Assembly (NCBI RefSeq): GCF_010104355.1
Contig: NZ_CP044972.1
Location: 2,356,001 to 2,420,000 of the forward strand
DNA from: Hydrogenophaga sp. PBL-H3
GTDB lineage: Bacteria > Pseudomonadota > Gammaproteobacteria > Burkholderiales > Burkholderiaceae_C
Direction of reading: 5' to 3'
DNA length: 64,000 nt
The notes under the pieces are model-generated. The model ran no database searches. It was not told where the DNA came from and saw only the letters and a list, made by a program, of their open reading frames with translations. Numbering within the stretch: position 1 is the stretch's first letter; the number at the start of each line of letters is the position of its first letter. A program made the translations under genes and the position numbers. Shown in pieces: positions 4,734 to 18,005 of this stretch.

Positions 4734-5420
4734 TTGTCCGGCTATTTCGCCTCCATCCTGCAGGGCGCCCTCCTCACGGTGGGCGTCTCACTGGCCGCCC
4801 TGGCGGTGGCGATCTTGCTGGGCTTGATGGGCGCAGTGGCCAAGCTGTCGGGCCGCCCCATTCTCGTGGGATTGGCCAGCGTCTACACCACGCTGGTGCG
4901 CGGTATCCCTGAGCTGGTGCTCATGTTGCTGATCTTCTACGGCGGCACCATTGGGCTCAACCACCTGCTCGAAGCGATGGGCAGCAAGTCATCGGTGGAC
5001 ATCAATCCGTTTCTCGCGGGCATGCTCACGATCGGGTTTATCTATGGTGCCTACATGACGGAGACCTTCCGCGGCGCGATTCTGGCCATTCCAAAGGGGC
5101 AGATGGAAGCGGCCTGGGCCTTCGGCATGGGCCCCATGCGCACGTTTTTACGCATCACGGCCCCCCAGATGGTGCGCTATGCCTTGCCCGGCTTCACCAA
5201 CAACTGGTTGGTCCTGATCAAGGCAACCGCCCTCATCAGCCTGATTGGCTTGCAGGAAATGACCTACCTTGCCAAGCAGGCCAGCGCTGCCACCCGCGAG
5301 CCGTTCACCTTTTTCCTGTTTGCCGCTGCGTTGTTCTTGGTTTACACCTCCGTCTCGCTGTGGGCGTTGCGTTGGCTGGACCGCCGCTTCAGCTTGGGCG
5401 TGAAACGCGCCAACACCTGA
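4734..5420 (+). CDS. aotQ: Basic amino-acid ABC transporter permease (AotQ/HisQ-like)
   Basis: Inner-membrane permease of the polar amino-acid family (228 aa, about five helices), with the coupling loop EAAWAFGMGPMRTFLRITAPQ that contacts the ATPase. The start is TTG at 4734, 11 bp after the aotJ stop; no ATG gives the conserved N-terminus SGYFASILQGALLTVGVSL, and no Shine-Dalgarno is visible, so translation is probably coupled to aotJ. It forms a heterodimer with the next gene's product. Confidence 0.88.
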   Translation: MSGYFASILQGALLTVGVSLAALAVAILLGLMGAVAKLSGRPILVGLASVYTTLVRGIPELVLMLLIFYGGTIGLNHLLEAMGSKSSVDINPFLAGMLTIGFIYGAYMTETFRGAILAIPKGQMEAAWAFGMGPMRTFLRITAPQMVRYALPGFTNNWLVLIKATALISLIGLQEMTYLAKQASAATREPFTFFLFAAALFLVYTSVSLWALRWLDRRFSLGVKRANT

Positions 5421-5430
5421 GCACCCACCC

Positions 5431-6144
5431 ATGAAATGGGAAGTCATCTTTCAGCCCAACACCCTGGCCATGTATGGCGAGGGTCTCATCACAACCCTTT
5501 GGTTGCTACTCTCTTCGCTGGGCGTGGGCACGGTGCTCGCCGTGCTGTTCGCACTGGCACTGACGAGTTCGGTGGCACCGCTGCGCTGGCTCGTCGGCGC
5601 CTACACCTATGTCATCCGAGGCACGCCGCTGCTGATTCAGCTCTATCTGATCTATTACGGCCTGGCGCAACTGGACTGGATCCAGGCGCGCTGGAACGAC
5701 GTGTGGCCCTGGACGCATTTCAAGGAGCCGTTCTTCTGTGCCTTGCTCGCCTTCAGTCTGAACACCGCAGGCTACACCGCCGAGATGCTCGCCGGAGCGA
5801 TCAGGGAAACCGCTGCTGGTGAGATCGAGGCCGCGCAGGCCATGGGCATGAGCTCGGCCACCGCCATGCGGCGCATCGTTCTGCCCAGCGCCATTCGCCG
5901 GACCTTGCCGGCGTACAGCAACGAGGTGGTCATGATGCTGCACGCCACCAGTCTGGCCAGCACCGTGCCCGCCATGCTGGACGTGACCGCAGCCGCCAGC
6001 CGCATCTACTCCGACTTCTACCTGCCCTTCGAGGCCTACATTTTTGCGGCCGCGATCTACCTCACCATCACATTCAGCCTGGTGGGCGCTTTCAAGCTCG
6101 CCGAGCGGCGTTTCCTGGCCCACCTGGCACCGCGCGGGCATTGA
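5431..6144 (+). CDS. aotM: Basic amino-acid ABC transporter permease (AotM/HisM-like)
   Basis: Second permease of the pair, 237 aa, starting MKWEVIFQPNTLAMYGEGL 10 bp after aotQ. It has the family region VIRGTPLLIQLYLIYYG near residues 60-77 and the ATPase-coupling loop EIEAAQAMGMSSATAMRRIVLP around residue 135. HisM-type members often carry the short insert seen here (ARWNDVWPWTHFKEPF). Same operon as aotJ and aotQ. Confidence 0.88.
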   Translation: MKWEVIFQPNTLAMYGEGLITTLWLLLSSLGVGTVLAVLFALALTSSVAPLRWLVGAYTYVIRGTPLLIQLYLIYYGLAQLDWIQARWNDVWPWTHFKEPFFCALLAFSLNTAGYTAEMLAGAIRETAAGEIEAAQAMGMSSATAMRRIVLPSAIRRTLPAYSNEVVMMLHATSLASTVPAMLDVTAAASRIYSDFYLPFEAYIFAAAIYLTITFSLVGAFKLAERRFLAHLAPRGH

Positions 6145-6165
6145 GGGCCCCGTCTCACTCGACAC

Positions 6166-7305
6166 ATGCAACGCACTGAATACCCCCTGCTGAGTCCAAG
6201 CCTGGGCAGCCAGAAGACTTTGGTTGGCTTTCACTTTGGTGTGCCCGGTGCCCGCCCCAAGGTGTACATACAGGCCAGCCTGCATGCTGAAGAGTTGCCC
6301 GGCATGCTGGTCGCGCACCACTTGCGTGAGCGCCTGGTAGAGGCCGAAAAGGCGGGACTCATTCGGGGCGAGATCGTCCTGGTGCCGGCGGCCAACCCGA
6401 TCGGCCTGAGCCAGCGCCTGGACCACCGTGCCATGGGACGCTTCGAGTTCGACACGGCTCAAAACTTCAACCGCCACTACCCGGACATGGCCGCCGCGGT
6501 GCTGGCCGATGCCAGGTCTCGCATGGGTCCCAATGCCCATGCCAACGTGGCCACGGTGCGCCAGCTCGTGGGTGAGTGGCTTGCCCAATGGCAGCCCACC
6601 AGCGAGCTCGACTGCATGCGCCGGCGGTTGTTGCTGCTCTCCCACGACGCCGACCTGGTGCTCGACCTCCACTGCGACACCGACGCAGTGATGCACCTCT
6701 ACAGCGAGGAAGCCTGCTGGCCACCGTTCGAGCCACTGGCGCGCCTGCTCGGCTGCCAGGCCGTGCTGCTGGCTCGCGAGTCCGGTGGAGGACCCTTCGA
6801 TGAGCGTCTGTCGGGTCTGTGGTGGCAGTTGGCCGCTGCACTGCGCGCCGCAGGCTTGAGCGCGCCCCTGCCTCAGGCCTGTGCCAGCACGACCGTGGAA
6901 CTGCGTGGCGAGGACAATGTTTCGCACGACACCGCCCGACACGACGCTCAGGCGATCTTTGCTTTTCTGGAACACGCAGGCGCGTTGGCCGCCACCGCTG
7001 TTCGCCCGCTGCCGCCCATGGCCTGCAGGCCAACACCGCTGGCGGGCTCGCAGACGCTGCGTTCACCCGTACCGGGCGTGCTCGTGTTTCTCGCAAAACC
7101 AGGTGCCCGTCTGGACGTGGGCGACGTAGTCGCCGAGGTGATCGACCCCACAGCCGCTGACTTTGCACGGGTGCACGAGGTGCGCGCCGAGGTCTCGGGC
7201 GTGCTGTATGCCACCGTGCGCGAGCGCTACATCGTTTCAGGCGGTGAAGTCGGCAAGATTGCCGGCGCCACACCGTTCCGCTCCGGCGACCTGCTGGGCG
7301 CCTGA
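6166..7305 (+). CDS. aotO: Succinylglutamate desuccinylase/aspartoacylase family protein (AotO-like)
   Basis: 379-aa member of the zinc M14-like deacylase family (AstE/AspA). Zinc-ligand motif H-A-E-E at residues 40-43, a substrate-region motif [12 protein letters not shown] at about 96-107, and a third ligand His at about 169 (DLHCD). A C-terminal lipoyl-like fold ([20 protein letters not shown]) is typical of this subgroup. It stands between permease and ATPase genes exactly as aotO does in Pseudomonas aotJQMOP. The catalytic residues suggest it hydrolyses an N-acyl amino acid or similar, perhaps releasing a basic or acidic amino acid after uptake; the substrate is unknown. Confidence 0.85.
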   Translation: MQRTEYPLLSPSLGSQKTLVGFHFGVPGARPKVYIQASLHAEELPGMLVAHHLRERLVEAEKAGLIRGEIVLVPAANPIGLSQRLDHRAMGRFEFDTAQNFNRHYPDMAAAVLADARSRMGPNAHANVATVRQLVGEWLAQWQPTSELDCMRRRLLLLSHDADLVLDLHCDTDAVMHLYSEEACWPPFEPLARLLGCQAVLLARESGGGPFDERLSGLWWQLAAALRAAGLSAPLPQACASTTVELRGEDNVSHDTARHDAQAIFAFLEHAGALAATAVRPLPPMACRPTPLAGSQTLRSPVPGVLVFLAKPGARLDVGDVVAEVIDPTAADFARVHEVRAEVSGVLYATVRERYIVSGGEVGKIAGATPFRSGDLLGA

Positions 7306-7331
7306 GTTTTCATCCCCATCGGGTATCGAAC

Positions 7332-8132
7332 ATGACTGCAGAATCCAACGCCACCCGAACGCCCGGCCGACCCTTGCTGGAAGTCCAGGACATCCACAAG
7401 CGCTTTGGCTCCAACGAAGTGCTCAAAGGCGTGTCGCTGCAAGCACGCGCTGGCGACGTGATCAGCCTGATCGGCAGTTCGGGCTCGGGCAAGAGCACGC
7501 TGCTGCGTTGCATCAACCTGCTGGAGAACCCCAACGCTGGCCGCATCATCCTGGCCGGCGAAGAGCTTCAACTCAAGGCCGACAAGCGGGGCGAATTGCG
7601 CGCGGTCAACGCCGCGCAGCTGCAGCGCCTGCGCACCAAGCTGGCCATGGTGTTCCAGCACTTCAACCTCTGGGCCCACATGACGGTGCTGCAGAACATC
7701 ATCGAAGCGCCGGTGCATGTGCTGGGCATCCCGAAAGACAAGGCGGTGGAGACCGCGCGCCGCTATCTGGAGCGTGTGGGCCTGCGGGGCGTCGAAGACC
7801 GCTATCCGTCGCACATGAGCGGTGGTCAGCAGCAGCGCGTGGCGATTGCGCGCGCGTTGGCCGTGGAGCCTGACGTGATGCTGTTCGACGAACCCACCAG
7901 TGCACTCGACCCCGAACTGGTGGGCGAGGTGCTGCGCGTGATGAAGCTGCTGGCCGAGGAAGGCCGCACCATGGTGGTGGTCACGCACGAGATGGGCTTC
8001 GCGCGCGAGGTGTCCTCGCACCTGATCTTCCTGCACAAGGGGTGCATCGAAGAACAGGGCGTGCCAGCTGAAGTGCTGGCCCGGCCCAAGAGCGAGCGCC
8101 TCGCTCAGTTTCTCTCCGGCAATCTCAAGTAG
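7332..8132 (+). CDS. aotP: Basic amino-acid ABC transporter ATPase (AotP/HisP-like)
   Basis: 266-aa ATPase: Walker [10 protein letters not shown] (48-56), signature MSGGQQQRV (162-170), Walker [13 protein letters not shown] with D186/E187, and an H-loop VVTHEM. It contains the HisP-subfamily insert between the first strands and Q-loop ([24 protein letters not shown]). Last gene of the aotJQMOP-like unit, only 12 bp from the end of the convergent penicillin-acylase family gene; no terminator is visible in that gap. Confidence 0.9.
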   Translation: MTAESNATRTPGRPLLEVQDIHKRFGSNEVLKGVSLQARAGDVISLIGSSGSGKSTLLRCINLLENPNAGRIILAGEELQLKADKRGELRAVNAAQLQRLRTKLAMVFQHFNLWAHMTVLQNIIEAPVHVLGIPKDKAVETARRYLERVGLRGVEDRYPSHMSGGQQQRVAIARALAVEPDVMLFDEPTSALDPELVGEVLRVMKLLAEEGRTMVVVTHEMGFAREVSSHLIFLHKGCIEEQGVPAEVLARPKSERLAQFLSGNLK

Positions 8133-8144
8133 CCCCACCCTGTG

Positions 8145-10634
8145 TCAGGGCGTGAGCTCCAGTGTTGAAGTCCACTCGCCGGGTTTCATCGTGAGCGGGC
8201 GGTACTCCACCGCCGACCAGGTCTTGCTCATGTCGCGGTAACGGCCTGAAAACACGTTGCCGCTCTGCCCGGTCTGGTAGATGAAACGCGAGTTGTCCAT
8301 GTCGGCCAGGTCGTAGATGGCGCGCAGGCTGGCTGCGTGCCGGTTGGCAAACGGCGCATCCATCTTGTCCAGGTGGTACTGCCCCACATTGATCGTGAAC
8401 GGGTCACCACCCGTGGGCGAGCGCACTTCGAAAAGCGGGGCCAGTGCCTTCACATTGCTCATCGGTCGGTGGATGGAAATCGCCGGGTGGGCGTCGGCCC
8501 AGCGCCACTTGGCCACGTCGTTGCCTTGCTTTTCGCGCAACTGATCAAGCGCGCGGTCCAGCGCCCGCGTGCTGGCCGCCTCGCAACCGGCCGCGCCGCA
8601 CCAGGCGGTGTCGTTGCGCTCGAGGATGCCTTCCACCGCGTTGCGAAACAGGCGTTTGCCGTACACGCTTTCAAAGCGTGCCTGGCCGAGGCGCTCCCCC
8701 ACCACCTGGCGCGTGAAGGCATCGATCCAGGCTGTGTAAATCAGCGGCGCGGCCAGGTCGGCCCGCATTTCTCCGTTGAACGTTTTCAATTGCTCCTGCG
8801 CCGCGGCGGCCAGCGGGTGGTTCGATGGCGTCTTTTGCAGAAACGGCAGCAGACGCACCGTGGCAGCCGATTGCAGGTCGCCATGCATGGCCTGGAACGA
8901 TGCGACCGTGTGTTGTGGCGTGGCCTGCAACATCGCTTCGATGCGTTTCTGGCGGTACGCGGGCGCCCAGTCCTGCGTGATGAAGTGGGGGTAGTCGGCC
9001 GCGTGAATGCGCTGATTGGCGGTGGCGATCCACCCCCGTTCGCCCGCGTCCTGCGGCGTGTCTTCATAGGGCAACCAGCCTGCCCAGTCGTACCTGGCAT
9101 CCCAGCCCGGCGCCGGGGCCACGCCGCGAATGTCGTTGTCGGCCGCCCTAACGGGGATCTTGCCCACCGCCTTGTAGGCAATGACACCACTGCGATCGGC
9201 CATCACCGCGTTCTGCATCGGCGAATGGAAATCGGCGAACGCTTTCGTCAGATCGGCCACCGACTGCGCGCGGTTCGACTCGAGCGTGGCAACCACGTTG
9301 CGGTTGTCGGAGTCCAGCGCGCTCCAGCGCAGGGCCAACACAAAACGGCGGGTGTCGATGACCTCGCCGTGGCGCGCCTGTGCGTCGCTCAGCACCGGGC
9401 CGTGGCGCGTGCTGCGCACCATGTGGCTCACGTCTGGCTGGCCCTTCACGCGGATGGTTTCCATGCGCAGGCCGAAGTCGGCCCAGACCGGCTCGGTGGT
9501 GCTGCCCGGTACCCGGTATTGCGCCGGGTTGGCCGGATTGATCTGCTCGATGTAGAGGTCTTGCACATCGGGCCCGGTGTTGGTGAACCCCCATGCAACC
9601 TTCTCGGTGCGTCCGAGCACCACAAACGGCGTGCCGGGCAAGGTGGCGCCGATCACGTCCATGCCCTTGACGCCGTCCGCATCGGGCGCCTGCAGCCGTG
9701 CGAAATACCAGATGGCGGGCGCGCTCAACCCCAGGTGGGGATCGTTGGCCAGCAAGGGCATGCCGGTCTGGCTGCGCGAGCCCGACACCACCCAGTTGTT
9801 GGAGCCCTTGCCTTCGATGTTGCCCAGTTCGTTGGCCCATCGCTCCATGTCGCGCCCGATGAGCGCGGCCATGTTCTGCGAGCGCTCGGGCTGGGCCGAC
9901 GAGGTGGCGGTCGGCGCACTTCGGTACACCCCCATGCCCCGGTACAGGCTGGCCAGGTCGGCCGTGGCCGCAGGCGGCTCACCGGGGTACGGTGGAAACA
10001 ATTGCCACAGTGCCGGCGTGTCGATGGTTTGCAGGGCGGTGAGTCGTGCGAATTCGTTGCCCCAGTTGCCTCCGAGGTCCAGCGCCATCATGAGTGACCA
10101 GCCCACGCTGTCCAGTGGATCCCAATAACGGCCTGCCCGGGCCTCGGGACCGGGATCCACACCCAGCAGGACGAACTCGGGCGACAGCGCCTGGGAGCTG
10201 TTGGCAAAGAACGCATTGACCCCTTCGCTGTAGGCCTCCAGGGCCAGGCGCGCATCGGCGGGCAGGCCCTCCCACTGCCGCTTCGCCGCCTCGCGGATAC
10301 CCAGCGTGCGCATGAGCTTGTCGGTTTCCAGGGTGGCTGAGCCCAGCACTTCAGAGAGCGCGCCACGCATCACGCGTCGGTTGAACTCCAGCTGCCAGCC
10401 CCGCTCCTGCGCGTGCACGTAGCCCATGGCCTTCCACGCGTCGGTCGGTCGACTGGCCAGGATGTGTGTCACATCGCTGGCGTCGCGGTGCACCTTCACC
10501 GGACCGCCCAGCCCGCTCAACGCAAGACGTCCATTCATCTGCGGCAAGCTGCGCTGTGCATAGATGGCGGCCACCACCGCCGCTGCAACCAGCAGCACCA
10601 CCAGAAGCTTGAAGAAGCGTTTGATCCAGCGCAT
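8145..10634 (-). CDS. Penicillin acylase family protein (Ntn hydrolase)
   Basis: 829 aa. An N-terminal membrane anchor or signal (LLVVLLVAAAVVAAIYA, residues 11-26) is followed by the alpha-chain region with VHRDASDVTHI and the family motif YVHAQERGWQLE (72-83). The autocatalytic nucleophile Ser is at about residue 278 in KGSNNWVVSG, preceded by the cleaved spacer. Beta-chain motifs include LLANDPHLGLSAPAIWYF, TLPGTPFVVLGRTEKVAWGFTN and GQSGNVFSGRYRDM near the end. Such periplasmic proteins hydrolyse amides such as penicillin G or acyl-homoserine lactones (PvdQ/QuiP type); the substrate here is not decidable from sequence. Single-gene unit, convergent with aotP. Confidence 0.9.
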   Translation of the reverse strand: MRWIKRFFKLLVVLLVAAAVVAAIYAQRSLPQMNGRLALSGLGGPVKVHRDASDVTHILASRPTDAWKAMGYVHAQERGWQLEFNRRVMRGALSEVLGSATLETDKLMRTLGIREAAKRQWEGLPADARLALEAYSEGVNAFFANSSQALSPEFVLLGVDPGPEARAGRYWDPLDSVGWSLMMALDLGGNWGNEFARLTALQTIDTPALWQLFPPYPGEPPAATADLASLYRGMGVYRSAPTATSSAQPERSQNMAALIGRDMERWANELGNIEGKGSNNWVVSGSRSQTGMPLLANDPHLGLSAPAIWYFARLQAPDADGVKGMDVIGATLPGTPFVVLGRTEKVAWGFTNTGPDVQDLYIEQINPANPAQYRVPGSTTEPVWADFGLRMETIRVKGQPDVSHMVRSTRHGPVLSDAQARHGEVIDTRRFVLALRWSALDSDNRNVVATLESNRAQSVADLTKAFADFHSPMQNAVMADRSGVIAYKAVGKIPVRAADNDIRGVAPAPGWDARYDWAGWLPYEDTPQDAGERGWIATANQRIHAADYPHFITQDWAPAYRQKRIEAMLQATPQHTVASFQAMHGDLQSAATVRLLPFLQKTPSNHPLAAAAQEQLKTFNGEMRADLAAPLIYTAWIDAFTRQVVGERLGQARFESVYGKRLFRNAVEGILERNDTAWCGAAGCEAASTRALDRALDQLREKQGNDVAKWRWADAHPAISIHRPMSNVKALAPLFEVRSPTGGDPFTINVGQYHLDKMDAPFANRHAASLRAIYDLADMDNSRFIYQTGQSGNVFSGRYRDMSKTWSAVEYRPLTMKPGEWTSTLELTP

Positions 10635-10707
10635 GGTGTCTCCTGCGTGTTTTTGGAAAACGGTTCACCGCCAGCGATGACGTGGCTGCAACCCGACAGG
10701 GATGCGG

Positions 10708-11652
10708 TCAGCTTCGAGGGGGCGTGCGACCCAGCACCATATTGCCGTTGACCAGCTTGAAGCTGACCGTTGGCGCGCTGAAATCGGAGAACGGTGCGCC
10801 CAGCGCAATCTCGCCGTCGTTGTGCAGCATGCATTCCTGACGGCGCAGCGCGATCACGTTGTCGCCCCCCGCAAAGCGCACCCATGTGCCATAACTGCTG
10901 ATGTCTTCAAGCACGTAGTTGCCGGAGCGGATGTCGATGCTGGTGTGCATGCGGGACACGCGTGGATCACTGACCACAAATTCGGCTTCCGGAACACGCC
11001 CGATCTTCAAGGGCAGTTCGGTCACGCCGAAGCTGCGGCTGGTGTCCAGCCACGCCAGCTCGATTCCGCCCATGCCCACGTCCTTGGGCGGCAGGAGTGC
11101 ATGCAGATCGGCAGGCAAAGTCAGGAACTCGGAGAGCATTTCCTGTTGCCACTCGATTCGGAACACCTCGCACGGCTCGGTGCGACCTTTGATCCGGATG
11201 GGCCCCAGACTGCGGCTGCGAACCGGGGTGCGGGCACCCAAGTCTTGCACAACGTTGTCTGTTGCCAGAATCTGTTCGCCACCGGCCAGATCACTCAGGC
11301 GCGAAGCGAGGTTGACCGCATCCCCGAAACAGTCGCCGTCGACCAGCACGACCTGGCCTCGCGCCATGCCGATCTGCATCATGAGTTTGAGGCGGTTGGG
11401 CCACTGAACCACCCGCTTGGCGTGTTCTTGCTGGATCTGGACCATGGCTTCCACCGCCAGGCGGTTGCTGGAGAAAGACAGCAAAACGCCGTCGCCCAGC
11501 ATCTTCACGACGGTGCCGCCGTGTTCCACGCCCGTGGCCCCAATCCACTGGGTGAGCTTGGTCACCACCATCGTGGCGCGGTCGTTTCCCAGTGTTTCAA
11601 ACACCGAGACGCTTCCGGTCAAATCCACGAACGCAATTGTCAGTTCAGCCAT
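10708..11652 (-). CDS. Class III adenylate cyclase with C-terminal FHA domain
   Basis: 314 aa from MAELTIAFVDL; an upstream in-frame ATG at 11718 would add 22 residues unlike the family. Cyclase domain 1-150: metal Asp10 (FVDLTGS) and Asp54 (MLGDG), Lys50 and Asp106 (DCFGD) as the adenine-selecting pair, Asn113 and Arg117 (AVNLASR) for catalysis, so all key residues for ATP cyclisation are present. FHA domain about 208-290: G217-R218, S232-R233-x-H235, and SYGTW, able to bind phosphothreonine. I infer a cAMP-forming enzyme steered by Ser/Thr kinase signalling; no kinase or phosphatase gene is nearby. Monocistronic. Confidence 0.88.
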   Translation of the reverse strand: MAELTIAFVDLTGSVSVFETLGNDRATMVVTKLTQWIGATGVEHGGTVVKMLGDGVLLSFSSNRLAVEAMVQIQQEHAKRVVQWPNRLKLMMQIGMARGQVVLVDGDCFGDAVNLASRLSDLAGGEQILATDNVVQDLGARTPVRSRSLGPIRIKGRTEPCEVFRIEWQQEMLSEFLTLPADLHALLPPKDVGMGGIELAWLDTSRSFGVTELPLKIGRVPEAEFVVSDPRVSRMHTSIDIRSGNYVLEDISSYGTWVRFAGGDNVIALRRQECMLHNDGEIALGAPFSDFSAPTVSFKLVNGNMVLGRTPPRS

Positions 11653-11976
11653 AGAGCAAAAGAATATGCGCTGGATTAAAGCACAGGCCCTTGGCAACGC
11701 CTTGTCACGAACAAACACGTGCGCACGGAGTTTTCACAAGCTTTGTTGCGTCCGCGCCAAAGGCTCACGCACCGGGGTATTAATCCGCAATCTCATGTTT
11801 TCCCGGAATTGATACAAAAGGTACTACAAACCTAAAGCATGGGATAAAAATATCGCCGTAAACCTTTGATTTGCATGTTGTTTTTGCAAGGGAATTCGAT
11901 GTGCGGGATTGCGCGACCGGTGTGAGAGAACGTATCCTACGTATGGATTCATACAAAAGTCGTTGAGGTCAACTCC
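11653..11976. promoter_or_regulatory. AT-rich divergent intergenic region
   Basis: 324 bp between the divergent cyclase gene and a small hypothetical gene, clearly more AT-rich than its surroundings. It holds a perfect inverted repeat GTATG-GATT-CATAC (11941-11954), 22 bp before the rightward start codon, and TTGCA/TGCAA half-sites around 11873-11891. No RNA gene was recognised. The palindrome is a plausible operator; no confident -35/-10 pair could be assigned. Confidence 0.35.
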
Positions 11977-12312
11977 ATGCGCTGGTTCAAACCCGGTATT
12001 CGCAACAGCATTTCCGCCCTTCTGGGGCCGGAGGTCCATCAGGACCCGGGGGAAGCGCTTGAGCCCGTGCGCAAGGCCATGCTGGATGTGCTGGGCGCAG
12101 ATGGTGCACAGATCAACCCGCAGTTGGTTCGGCGTCTCAAATACCTCCACGATCCCCACGCCTTGTGGTTTGCGCGTGCCGAAATGGTTGCCGTCCTGAG
12201 CCAGCTGCATGGCGAAGCACTGGCAGTGCACCGGGTCCAGAGCTTGTCTCCGGTGTTTCAAGGCTTGGTGCCAAAGAGCCTGATCGATTCCTCCCGGCTG
12301 CGCAGCAGGTAA
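11977..12312 (+). CDS. Conserved hypothetical protein (111 aa)
   Basis: Start ATG at 11977 with GAGG 8 nt upstream. The sequence (GPEVHQDPGEALEPVRKAML, then RLKYLHDPHALWFARAEMVAVLSQLHGE) looks like a small soluble helical protein without signal peptide or metal motif. I do not recognise a named domain. Coding-type codon use and a good ribosome-binding site make it a likely real gene. It stands alone between the divergent cyclase and the convergent LD-carboxypeptidase. Confidence 0.65.
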   Translation: MRWFKPGIRNSISALLGPEVHQDPGEALEPVRKAMLDVLGADGAQINPQLVRRLKYLHDPHALWFARAEMVAVLSQLHGEALAVHRVQSLSPVFQGLVPKSLIDSSRLRSR

Positions 12313-12357
12313 GCACCGCTCGCGAGCTTCACGGCGCTGAACACCACCGCCGTTGGC

Positions 12358-13290
12358 TCAACCCCAGTAAATCAGGGCGTCACGCCCTTCCACCATCAGA
12401 TCGACTTTCTGTCCCACGGGCAGCAACACCTTGGTGGGCACGTGCCCGAACGGCAGACCGGTGAACACCGGGGTCTTGGTCTGGGTGCGCAGCCAGTCCA
12501 CCACGGTCTGTAGCTTGAATCCCCGGTCGTATCCGGGTATCAGCTTGAACCGGTTGAACGATCCCAGCAGCACCGCCTTTTGCCGACCCAATATGCCGGC
12601 ATTGAGCAGTTGCGTGAGCTGTCGTTCGATGCGGTACGGATGTTCGTTGGTGTCTTCCAGGAACAGGATGCCCCCCGTGATGGCGGGCAGATAAGGCGTA
12701 CCCACCAGGGAGCACATCACATTGAGGTTGCCGCCCCACAAGGTGGCGGAGCGCACCCGCAGGGCCGGTGTTGCGTCGGCTTTGCCGGGTTTCATTGACG
12801 ACAGGTCGGAGGCGGGCAAGCGCCATCCCGCGCCCTCACCGTGTCCGATCAACAAGTCGTCGAAACAAGCCTCCATGATGTCGTCGGGCGCCTCGGCACC
12901 GAAGTCTTCGCCCAATGCCGGTCCGCCCCAGGTGAGCGCGCCGGTCTTGGCCAGCAGGGCCATTTGCAGGGCGGTGAAGTCGCTCAGGCCCACGAACTGC
13001 GTGCCGTTTTCGATGGCCTTGGCGAGCTTCTTGAAGGGCAACGCGCCCAGGATGCGCGTGAGCCCGTAGCCCCCGCGGGAAATCAGCGCCACGTCGGCAC
13101 CACTGGCCGCGGCACGTCCGATGGCCGCCAACCGCGTTTCGTCGTCGCCCGCAAAACGCATGTGACTGGCGAGCGCCGCCTCATCGATCTCCACCTCGTG
13201 CCCGAGGACCTTCAACCGCGCCACGCCTCGGCGGAACGCGGCCTTGTCGCGCACCGCGCTGGAGGGGGAATAGATGTAGATGTGGCTCAT
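12358..13290 (-). CDS. ldcA: LD-carboxypeptidase (S66 family)
   Basis: 310 aa from MSHIYIYSPSSAVRD; upstream in-frame Mets lie in a divergent extension and were not used. Peptidase S66 features: RGGYGLTRIL (72-81) and the nucleophile Ser103 in GLSDFTALQ, with the later Glu (FLEDTNEHPYRIER) and His (PFGHVPTKVLLPVG) of the Ser-His-Glu triad. Enzymes of this family cleave the terminal D-alanine from murein tetrapeptides during peptidoglycan recycling in the cytoplasm, or inactivate microcin C (MccF). The MccF reading is worth noting because a yej-type microcin C/peptide importer is encoded about 22 kb away, but LdcA is the default. Confidence 0.86.
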   Translation of the reverse strand: MSHIYIYSPSSAVRDKAAFRRGVARLKVLGHEVEIDEAALASHMRFAGDDETRLAAIGRAAASGADVALISRGGYGLTRILGALPFKKLAKAIENGTQFVGLSDFTALQMALLAKTGALTWGGPALGEDFGAEAPDDIMEACFDDLLIGHGEGAGWRLPASDLSSMKPGKADATPALRVRSATLWGGNLNVMCSLVGTPYLPAITGGILFLEDTNEHPYRIERQLTQLLNAGILGRQKAVLLGSFNRFKLIPGYDRGFKLQTVVDWLRTQTKTPVFTGLPFGHVPTKVLLPVGQKVDLMVEGRDALIYWG

Positions 13291-13330
13291 GGGTTCGGGG
13301 CGCTGCAAAAGGCAACCATTATCGAGGCGC

Positions 13331-17336
<4,006 letters not shown>

Positions 17337-17357
<21 letters not shown>

Positions 17358-18005
17358 GACGATCTGGCGCCACAGGCCATAGCCCTCGGCGCTCAGGTGC
17401 AGTTGATCGCGCACGAACAGCTCGGGTCGCGCCCGTCCGTCGTTGTCCAGCATGGCGGTGTGCACGTCGATGTAATCCAGGTTGTCGCGCGCCAGCACGT
17501 GGGTCTGGATCAGCAGGTTCGTTTCGCGCATGGCCGCCATGTGCGCCAGCCGGGAGGGGCTGGGTTTGATGGACATGTAGGCAATCCGCGTGGTGGGCAA
17601 GGCGCTTTGCACCTGCTGCACAAAGCGCACGAAGTGGCCGAGCAGGTCGTGTGGCGTGGCCCCTTCGGCGATGTCGTTTTCGCCCGCGTAGAGCACCACC
17701 AGGCGTGGCTGGTAAGGCAACACCAGGCGATGCACAAGGTCGGCGCTGTCGGACAGGCGCGAGCCGCCGAATCCGCGCCGGATGACCAGCGGCTGGTCCG
17801 CGAAGGCGGTCTCCAGGCCGCTCCACATGCGGATCGACGAGCTGCCCACAAAGAGCACACCGCCCGCGGCGGGCATCTGCTTGCGGTCGGCGGCCGCAAA
17901 GGCGTCGAGCTCGCTCTTCCAGCGCTGCTCGGCCGGCAGGACCGTTTGCGCCCAGATCGACGGCGCCAGCAGAGCCGCCGCCAGCAACCAGTTCCGGCGT
18001 TTCAT
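17337..18005 (-). CDS. Secreted SGNH/GDSL hydrolase
   Basis: 222 aa with a cleavable signal peptide (MKRRNWLLAAALLAPSIWAQ). Catalytic blocks of the SGNH superfamily: Ser in FVGSSSIRMW (block I), Gly in GGSRLSD (II), Asn in YAGENDIAEG (III), and Asp/His in DQLHLSAEGY (V). Likely a periplasmic esterase. It overlaps the preceding PaiB-like gene by 4 bp (ATGA) and, tail to tail, opgC by 21 bp. Given the neighbour, an O-acyl or glucan substituent is a possible substrate, but this is guesswork from context. Confidence 0.86.

Noticed and set aside
8337..10097. Long open frame antisense to the penicillin-acylase gene
   Set aside because: High-GC shadow: the minus-strand frame has clear family motifs, while this frame gives His/Arg/Gly-rich sequence without any domain.
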